Source: Actinomadura parmotrematis
Lineage (GTDB): Bacteria; Actinomycetota; Actinomycetes; Streptosporangiales; Streptosporangiaceae
Assembly: GCF_019458805.1 (NCBI RefSeq)
Contig: NZ_JAIBOA010000013.1
Coordinates: 1-64,000 of the forward strand
Length of the DNA: 64,000 nt
Reading direction: 5' to 3'
The position numbers and the translations under genes are program-made. The notes below the pieces were generated by a model. It ran no database searches. It saw nothing but the letters and a program-made list of their open reading frames with translations, and was not told the origin of the DNA. Numbering within the stretch: the first letter of the stretch is position 1; the number at the start of each line of letters is the position of its first letter. Below are positions 59,801 to 64,000 of the stretch, in pieces.

Positions 59801-60684
59801 TACCGGCCGGCGAGGGCGGCGGCGAGCGCGCCGTCCTGCCCGACCGGCAGGAGCTTCGCGTGCAGGCCGGTGGCGCCGAGGCGGGCGTTGATGTCGGCGA
59901 GGTCCAGGCACGACAGGTCGACGTCGGGCAGGTCGGGGCGGGTGTAGAGGCGGTGGCCCTCGACGACGCGGGTCTCGCCGCCGTCCATGGCGGTGAGCGC
60001 GGCGGTGACGTCGGCGGGCAGCTCCATCTCGCGGACGAGCGCGAGCTGGGCGTCCAGGACCACGCCCGCCGCGCCGCCCGCGACGGCGGCGGCGGCGGTG
60101 TGCGGGCCGATGCCGCCCGCCGCGTAGACGGGGACGTCGACGCGGGGGTCGCCGAGCAGGTGCTGGAGGAGGACGAAAGTCGTGAGGTCGCCGACGCGGC
60201 CGCCCGCCTCGCAGCCGCGGGCGACGAGGCCGGCGGGCCCGGCGCCGCCCTCGGCGGCGAGGCGGGCGCCGAGGCCGAGCGCGGCGGCGGCCTCCCGCGG
60301 GTCGACGATCTCCACGAGCAGGCGGCGGCCACGCGCGAACGCGGCGGCATCGGCGAGCGCGGCGTCGGGGCGGAGCATCGCGGCGTCCATGAGGACGGTC
60401 GCGGCGGCGTCCGGCAGCTCGTCGGGGCGCACCCGGCAGCCGGCCGGGACGCGGACGCCGAACGGGCCGTCCCACCAGCGGGCGACGTCGGCGAGGGCGT
60501 CGAGGGCCTCGGTGCGGTCGGTGCCGAGGTCGAGGACGCCGAGGCCGCCCGCGCGGGCGACGGCGACGGCCAGGTGCGCGGCGGGGCGGCCGAAGGGGGT
60601 GACGCCGATGACCTCCGGGGGGTGCGCGCGCCCGTCCCGGCCGCCGATCCCGTTCGCCCCGCCCGAACCGGCCCCAGCCGTCAT
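53827..60684 (-). CDS. iterative-type synthase subunit 1: NMO-NMO-KS-AT-ACP-KR
   Basis: A 2285-residue protein. Residues 20-300 and 325-580 are two nitronate-monooxygenase/2-nitropropane-dioxygenase-like TIM barrels, as used for flavin enoyl reduction in PfaD-type systems. The first has GCEAGGRVG (157-165), the second GLECGGHVG (458-466), so only the second keeps the conserved His. KS (695-1140): Cys885 in GAACAASL, His1020, His1060. AT (1240-1540): Ser1335 in GHSYG, His1445 in AFHSP. One ACP (about 1710-1790): Ser1744 in LSIDSIKRTEI. KR (about 1830-2285): LLTGGARGIT, Ser2192, Tyr2205 in GQADYAAAND. ATG 60684 follows GAGGGG. It is the first gene of the operon. Confidence 0.94.
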   Translation of the reverse strand: MTAGAGSGGANGIGGRDGRAHPPEVIGVTPFGRPAAHLAVAVARAGGLGVLDLGTDRTEALDALADVARWWDGPFGVRVPAGCRVRPDELPDAAATVLMDAAMLRPDAALADAAAFARGRRLLVEIVDPREAAAALGLGARLAAEGGAGPAGLVARGCEAGGRVGDLTTFVLLQHLLGDPRVDVPVYAAGGIGPHTAAAAVAGGAAGVVLDAQLALVREMELPADVTAALTAMDGGETRVVEGHRLYTRPDLPDVDLSCLDLADINARLGATGLHAKLLPVGQDGALAAALAGRYKTAGGVVRAVRDQIAAGIAAAVRAEPLAVRDGGARPVVQGPMTRVSDRPAFAAAVAGEGGLPFLALSLMKGGEARELLAETASRLGGRPWGVGLLGFAPAELREEQLAAVLEARPPYALIAGGRPAQAAPLEDAGITAYLHVPSPGLLERFLAEGARAFVFEGLECGGHVGPRASFPLWEAQVSRLLDFADARPGAAAEMSLLFAGGIHDERSAAMVAALAGPLAERGADVRVLMGTAYLFTAEAVAAGAILPGFQRAAVECDGTALLETSPGHATRCARTPYVQTFEAARRELEEADVPRAEMWRRLEELNLGRLRITSKGLRRDPGAPGDGLAVVSPDEQRREGMYMIGQVAALRSATTSVAGLHAQVTGGATAFLAARAGVLGIDAGAPAAGEAAPVDVAIVGMGCVFPGSPDADAFWATVVSGADRVTEVPADRWDPAIYYDPAATRAGAGERTPSKWGGFLPDIPFDALAYGIPPNSLGSVEPVQLLALEVATRALKDAGYADRPFDRSRTSVVFGAESGTDLATAYSTRAILPGYYGEVPAGLDAQLPRLTEDSFPGVLTNVIAGRIANRLDLGGANYTVGAACAASLAALDAACKELTAGTSDMVLCGGADLHNGVHDYLLFSSVHALSPRGRCATFDAGADGIALGEGVACVVLKRLADAERDGDRIYAVVKSVAGSSGGRDLGLTAPRVEGQRLALERAYARAGVSPADVGLVEAHGTGTEVGDRTELATLTETFTAAGARPGSVTVGSVKSQIGHTKCAAGLAGLVKTAYALHAGVLPGTLHVTEPNKAWKAATSPFAFGRGARPWATPPGERYAGLSGFGFGGANFHAVLAGYDGAPEPVSGLAEWPAELFLIRGADRAAARAELDRLAALAAPGARPGGPRLRDLARTFATGGAPVQVAIVADDVDDLAAKAEAARSFTAGPGVFVASPDEAGQVAFLYPGQGSQRPGMLADLFVAFPRLQRLLRLAGGAYAPVMFPPAAFGRAEADRQRAAVTDTRAAQPALGIAGLAVHRLLTELGVRPDLAAGHSYGELVALCAAGVFGEDDLVALSAARAEAILGAAAARGDSHEDPGSMAAVAASLDEVRAAIAEVSQVVVANHNAPRQVVISGATPALEQALARLAEAGVSARRLPVACAFHSPLVAGAATPLRTELAARDLRSPAFPVWSNTTAAPYDSDPAELAATLAGQVAAPVRFVEQIEAMYAAGARVFVEAGPGQVLTRLVGEILGDRPHTAVACDAPGEGGVRRLLLALAELAAAGVPVDALPLFAGRDAAPVSAARPAPGWVVNGHLVRPAGGGHLDNALRPAERVAPPPGGTMGDQAPQDAASAAQQAVLEYLRTSRELVAAQRDVVLGFLGATAPAAAARVPLPPAAPVPVPAPVPAPRPVVAGEVVAPAPASAPPDVRATVLAVIGGRTGYPEAMLGDGLDLEADLSIDSIKRTEIIGALADRLDLAPAGASPDEDLVERLARIKTIGELVAHLAGDPAPAPAAAAPAAPPVPEGAGPPAVAPVRQVVRIADLPALPEPEPAPGLFAGKRIVIVDDGCGVALELAALLEAQGAEVRVPLEPDGPCDGLVHLAALRPGGGPVLPGAYAGIRDTLAIGPRWLLLASGAGGAFGHRYDGGAGDPTPGAGLRGLARTLALEYPGTRVRAVDLDVKDSPRALALRVLAELLDEDGPVEVGYEGDRRRTLAVAPAALADDGRPLALGSGGVVLLTGGARGITARVALALARTTGCHVELVGRTPEPGAEDPALAGAADEAALRRALLDRGAGTPAEIEAEIRRTRAAREVRATLEALRGAAASVTYHAADVRDAAAVCAVIDDVYARHGRLDGVVHGAGLVEDRLVRDKDPASFDRVYRTKVDGARSLAGAVRSDLGFFVVFGSVSGVHGNRGQADYAAANDACDTLARVWRTELRGRVLVADWGPWAGGGMVSPDLARAYARRGIALLDPDAAVAALLREIAAGDEPQVVLTGAGA

Positions 60685-61031
60685 CGCACTGCCCCTCGAC
60701 GTCGTCGACCGCCCGGGCGACCCTCCCGGACGGCTTCCTGCACCCTGCTGAACCCTGGCGCGCGGCCCGCGGTCCGCGACGCTGCGACACACTACGAGCG
60801 GTGACGACGCGACCGCGGAGGCGACACACCAGGGGCGGCGCGCATGGGGCAGCCGGGAAGGTCCCTCGAACCTCCCTTGACCTGCGCCGGGCGGGGGGCG
60901 GGCCGGACGCCCGCGAGCGCCGCCCCGCGCGCCGCCCGAGGCCCCCGCGGCCCGTTCCCCGGGGGCGTCGCGCATAATGACGGTTACAACCGGTAACGGA
61001 AGGGTTACCGGGAAGGCTGCCAGGTGGCGCG
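60685..61031. promoter_or_regulatory. divergent promoter region between the lipid operon and the RSH gene
   Basis: The 347-nt gap must hold the promoter of the eight-gene operon and of the RSH gene. A perfect inverted repeat CCGGTAAC-GGAAGG-GTTACCGG lies at 60990-61011, with a further GGTTAC copy at 60982. A CATAAT sequence near 60972 could be the -10 box of the RSH gene, placing the repeat just downstream of it, a good position for a repressor. The regulator is unknown. Confidence 0.55.
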
Positions 61032-62831
61032 ATGACGACACTCAACCCGGCGGACAGACCCTGCACGGCCCCCGGCCCGCCCGGGGCCGCCGCTCCGGGC
61101 GGCCCCGCACCGGCCCGGCGCGCCCGCCCCCGCGTCCCGCCGCGGCGGGCCCTGTACCGGCTGGTCGGCGCGGCCGGGCGGGCCGCCGACCCCGTCCCCG
61201 CCGCCGTCGCGCCGCTGCTCGCCGCGCACCGGGCGGCCTGCCCGCAGGCCGACGGGGCGGCGCTGCTGCGCGCCTACGCCGTCGCCGAGCGCATGCACCG
61301 GGGCCAGCTCCGCAAGTCCGGCGCCCCCTACATCACCCACCCGCTCGCGGTCGCCACCATCCTCGCCGGGCTCGGCCTGGACACCGACACCCTGGTCGCC
61401 GCGCTGCTGCACGACACCGTCGAGGACACCCCCTACACCCTCGCCGAGGTGCGCGCCGGCTTCGGCGAGGAGATCGCCGCGCTGGTGGACGGCCTCACCA
61501 AGCTGGACGGCGACCGCTGGCGCGGCCGCGCCGAGGCCGAGACGTTCCGCAAGATCGTGCTGGCGGCGGCCGCGGACCTGCGGGTCCTGGTCATCAAGCT
61601 CGCCGACCGGCTGCACAACCTGCGCACCCTCGGCTACCAGCCGCCGCACAAGCGGGCCCGGATCGCGCGCGCCTCGCACGAGCTGTTCGTCCCGTTCGCC
61701 GACCGGCTCGGCATCCACGTGCTGAAACGCGAGATGGACGACCTGGCGTTCGCCGCCAGTGCCCCCGAGGCGCACGCCGCGACCCGCGACGCCGTCGACG
61801 CCGCCCTGCGCGAGGCGCCCGCGGTGTTCGCGCCCGCCGTCGCCCGGGTCCGCGCCGCGCTCGCCGAGCAGGGCGTCGCCGCCGAGGTGACGGTGCGGGT
61901 CTCGCACCTGTACGCGGTGCACACCTCCACCGGCGGCGACCTGGCGGGCCTGCGCCCCTGCCAGGTCGCGCGGCTGCTGCTCGTCGTGGACGGCGCCGAG
62001 CAGGACTGCTACGTCGCGCTCGGCGCCGTCCACGCCGCGCTGCACCCGATCGCCGGGCGGCTCGTCGACCACATCGCGATGCCGAAGCACAACCTGTACC
62101 GGTCGCTGCACACCCGCGTCATCGCGCCCGCCGGCGACCCCATGGAGGTCATCGTGCGCAGCCGCGCGATGCACCCGGTCGCCGAGCACGGCATCGTCGC
62201 CCACATCAGGGCGGCCGCCGGGGACGGCGCCGCCGCGGGCGCCGCGACCGGGCGCCGCGACCTGGACTGGCTGCGGCGGCTCCTCGCCTGGCAGGCCGAC
62301 GCCCCCTCCGAGGGGTTCCTCGACAGCCTGCGCGCCGACCTCGCCGACGGCGGCCTCACCGTCTACACCCCCTGCGGCAGCATCATCCCGCTCCCGCCGG
62401 GCGCGACCGCCCTGGACGTCGCCTACGCGCTCGGCACCGACACCGGCGACCACAGCATCGGCGCGCTGGTGAACGGGCGGCCGTCGCCGCTGTCGGCGGA
62501 GGTCCGCGACGGCAGCCTGGTCGAGGTGCTGACCGACCCGCGGGCCGCCCCCTCCCCCGGCTGGCTGGACTTCGCCGTCACCGCGCCCGCCCGCGTCCAC
62601 CTGGCGCGGGTCCTCGCCGCCGACGGCGCCGAGCGGGCCGCCGCGGCGGGCCGCGACCGGCTGGCGCGGGCGCTCGCCGGGCGCCTGGACCTGCTCGGCG
62701 CCGAGGCGCGCGGCGCCGCCCTCGCCGTCGCCCGCGACCTGGGGTTCCTGGAGGTCGACGAGCTGTACGCGGCGCTGGACGCCGGCGCGGTCGGCCTCGC
62801 CGACCTGGTGGCCCGCCTCACCGCCCGCTGA
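61032..62831 (+). CDS. RSH-type (p)ppGpp hydrolase with degenerate synthetase
   Basis: A 599-residue short RelA/SpoT homologue. The HD domain (about 75-215) is intact: His103 in YITHP, HDTVEDT at 127-133 with His127, Asp128, Glu131 and Asp132, and Asp192/Asn196 in KLADRLHNLRTL. The synthetase-like part (about 285-400) keeps the guanine-stacking Tyr356 in KHNLYRSLHT and Glu372 in MEVIVRS, but the RPKHLYSIY motif reads RVSHLYAVH and the YDLxGxR motif with the Mg-binding Asp is absent (PCQVARLLLV). A TGS domain follows (about 441-502). The ACT domain is missing. It should hydrolyse (p)ppGpp only. Confidence 0.88.
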   Translation: MTTLNPADRPCTAPGPPGAAAPGGPAPARRARPRVPPRRALYRLVGAAGRAADPVPAAVAPLLAAHRAACPQADGAALLRAYAVAERMHRGQLRKSGAPYITHPLAVATILAGLGLDTDTLVAALLHDTVEDTPYTLAEVRAGFGEEIAALVDGLTKLDGDRWRGRAEAETFRKIVLAAAADLRVLVIKLADRLHNLRTLGYQPPHKRARIARASHELFVPFADRLGIHVLKREMDDLAFAASAPEAHAATRDAVDAALREAPAVFAPAVARVRAALAEQGVAAEVTVRVSHLYAVHTSTGGDLAGLRPCQVARLLLVVDGAEQDCYVALGAVHAALHPIAGRLVDHIAMPKHNLYRSLHTRVIAPAGDPMEVIVRSRAMHPVAEHGIVAHIRAAAGDGAAAGAATGRRDLDWLRRLLAWQADAPSEGFLDSLRADLADGGLTVYTPCGSIIPLPPGATALDVAYALGTDTGDHSIGALVNGRPSPLSAEVRDGSLVEVLTDPRAAPSPGWLDFAVTAPARVHLARVLAADGAERAAAAGRDRLARALAGRLDLLGAEARGAALAVARDLGFLEVDELYAALDAGAVGLADLVARLTAR

Positions 62832-62977
62832 CCGCCCCCGCTGGAGTCGATCGCGGCTCGGTCGCGGTGCGGCTGGTGCGGGCCGGGCGCCGGCCGGTGA
62901 CCGTCGTGCCTGATTGGCGCCGCCGCCACCGGGAAGATCATCAGTGCGACCAGATCGAGAACGTGGGGGGCCGGCCG
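62832..62977. other. short intergenic region
   Basis: 146 nt between the RSH gene and the next rightward gene. I saw no terminator or clear promoter. Confidence 0.4.
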
Positions 62978-63793
62978 GTGTCCGATCCATACCTGAGCGA
63001 GGTCCGCTGGAGCGGCACGGAGCTGCTGGTCCGCGGCCGGGTGGGGGCCGCCGGCGCCGCGCCGCCGGCCGAGCTGCTGCTCCGCGAGCGCGGCGGCGCC
63101 CGCGTGTTCACCGCCCCGCTCAGCACCGAGGAGGCGGGTGGGGACCTGCGCTTCCGCGCCGCGCTGGACGTGGCGTCCATCGCCGGCGGGCCGCTGCCGC
63201 ACGGCGTCTGGGACGTCGAGCTGGGCGCCGGGGGACGCGGCGTGCCGCTCGGCCGCGACCGCGACGCGGGCCTGGAGACCGAGCCGCAGCGCCGCTTCCT
63301 GCCCGGCGACGGCACCGCCGTCGTCTACTTCGGGGTGCGCGGCACCCTCGCCGTGGACGTCGGCGGCGAGCCGCACGCCGCGGGCGAGGTGCGCGCCGAA
63401 GCGCTCGCCTGGAACGCCGGCGCCGAGGAGCTCGTCGTGCGGGGCCGCGTCCGCTACGACGACCTGCCCTCGCCGGTGTCGGCGACGCTGGCGCTCCGCG
63501 AATCCGCCAAGGGCCGCGTCTACGAGGTCATCGCCGCCCTGGAGGAGGAGGCCGGCGGCCTCGCCTACACCGCGTCCATCCCGCTGACCAGGGCGTTCAT
63601 CGACGACCCGCTGCCGCGCGGCGTCTGGGACGCGGTGCTGGTGCTCGGGTTCTCGGGGATGCACCGCGAGATGCGGGTGATGGCCCCGCCGGACGGCGTC
63701 GACCTGCAGGTCTGGCGGCGGCTGCGGCACGTGCGCGTCGCGACGAGCGTCGCTCCGGACCCGCTGCGCGTCTCGGTCGGCCGCCCGGGCTGA
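62978..63793 (+). CDS. uncharacterised protein with two similar beta-rich domains
   Basis: A 271-residue protein; GTG 62978 has GGGGGG upstream (GTG 62963 is an alternative). Two homologous halves can be seen: LSEVRWSGTELLVRGRVG...LPHGVWDVELGAGG (about 5-85) and AEALAWNAGAEELVVRGRVRYDDL...LPRGVWDAVLVLGFSGMHREMRV (about 135-235). Each ends in LP(H/R)GVWD. No signal peptide. Similar repeats occur beside glycosyltransferases and glycerophosphotransferases in actinobacteria, which is a weak hint towards surface-polymer metabolism. Confidence 0.75.
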   Translation: MSDPYLSEVRWSGTELLVRGRVGAAGAAPPAELLLRERGGARVFTAPLSTEEAGGDLRFRAALDVASIAGGPLPHGVWDVELGAGGRGVPLGRDRDAGLETEPQRRFLPGDGTAVVYFGVRGTLAVDVGGEPHAAGEVRAEALAWNAGAEELVVRGRVRYDDLPSPVSATLALRESAKGRVYEVIAALEEEAGGLAYTASIPLTRAFIDDPLPRGVWDAVLVLGFSGMHREMRVMAPPDGVDLQVWRRLRHVRVATSVAPDPLRVSVGRPG

Positions 63794-63797
63794 CCGC

Positions 63798-64000
63798 TCA
63801 GCGCCAGCCCGGGGGCGGGCCGCCAGGCACGTCGCCGAACGGATCGCCGAACGGGTCCTCGAAGGGATCGGGGCGGTGGCCGCGCGCGAACGCCGCCGAC
63901 AGGGCGAGCAGCGCGATCACCCCGCCGCCGCCGACCAGGTTGAGCAGGGCGGTGCCGGCGGCGTCCGCGAGCGGCCGGTGCAGGGTGAACGGCAGCAGCG
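63798..64000 (-). CDS. C-terminal end of a membrane protein, cut by window edge
   Basis: The reverse strand reads ...LLPFTLHRPLADAAGTALLNLVGGGGVIALLALSAAFARGH, a hydrophobic helix, and then a tail with DPFEDPFGDPFGD and PGGPPPGWR before the TGA at 63798-63800. Only about 66 residues are present, so the family cannot be named. Confidence 0.65.
   Translation of the reverse strand, partial: LLPFTLHRPLADAAGTALLNLVGGGGVIALLALSAAFARGHRPDPFEDPFGDPFGDVPGGPPPGWR

Noticed and set aside
43468-60684. Enediyne PKS cluster
   Set aside because: KS-AT-ACP-KR-DH-PPT content is similar to PksE, but the domains are split over two proteins, the NMO barrels are extra, and none of the enediyne accessory genes are present.
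54094-60804. 2236-codon rightward frame opposite synthase subunit 1
   Set aside because: Its translation is Gly/Ala/Arg/Glu-biased without domains and mirrors the codon bias of the real gene on the other strand.
49391-61066. One continuous 3891-codon frame that would make a single giant synthase
   Set aside because: Only the part up to 53830 codes for recognisable domains in this frame; beyond that, the first synthase is in another frame with its own start at 60684 and a GTGA overlap. The open frame is a GC-rich shadow.

Overview
The window is 64 kb of very GC-rich DNA with third-position GC bias, frequent GTG starts, four-base GTGA/ATGA gene overlaps and GC-rich hairpin terminators. Together with sepH, an AfsR-type regulator, an actinobacterial (Cys-ligated) ferrochelatase, an SOS box of the CGAAC-N4-GTTCG type and a Rex operator, this points to a filamentous actinomycete. 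The exact genus cannot be fixed from sequence reading alone; a Thermomonosporaceae or Streptosporangiales member such as Actinomadura is a guess.

Layout. 0-16.3 kb is mostly housekeeping: a truncated OmpR-type response regulator, inositol monophosphatase with ferrochelatase, a lytic transglycosylase, an MFS exporter with an FAD sugar-lactone oxidase, a two-helix membrane protein, sepH, three hairpin repeats, a pair of PH-domain membrane proteins, and a DrrA/DrrB-type ABC exporter split by a tnpB-only IS200/IS605-family insertion. 16.4-26.9 kb holds an AfsR-like regulator, a type II NADH dehydrogenase under a perfect Rex operator, a PEBP lipoprotein, a Gln/Tyr/Pro-rich membrane protein and a SulP-carbonic anhydrase fusion. 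27-37.3 kb has a PucR-type regulator, small hypotheticals, a DoxX-like protein, an unusual RNA locus (two tRNA-like modules in circularly permuted order beside a conserved uncharacterised gene), an ECF sigma factor pair, a ricin-type lectin, a MOSC protein, an XRE/TPR regulator and the RNase P RNA. 37.4-43.5 kb carries a RibD_C-type reductase, TrpB2, RNase H/phosphatase, a zinc-ribbon protein, Nif3, a PPOX-family protein and a small gene under a perfect SOS box.

43.5-60.7 kb is the main accessory system: one leftward, translationally coupled eight-gene operon. Two large proteins together carry a complete reducing fatty-acid/polyketide set: two tandem nitronate-monooxygenase-like (flavin enoyl reductase) domains, KS, AT, one ACP and KR in the first; KS, AT, DH and a fused phosphopantetheinyl transferase in the second. 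They are followed by a free ACP, two alpha/beta hydrolases, a UGT-like glycosyltransferase, a membrane-associated methyltransferase, and a galactokinase-family protein that has lost the family's ATP-binding motifs. The inferred product is a glycosylated, possibly methylated secondary lipid or reduced polyketide, related in logic to PUFA-synthase-like systems but with its own architecture.

Divergent from this operon is a short RSH protein with an intact (p)ppGpp hydrolase site and an apparently dead synthetase, then an unrecognised two-repeat beta-rich protein and the end of a membrane protein cut by the window edge.
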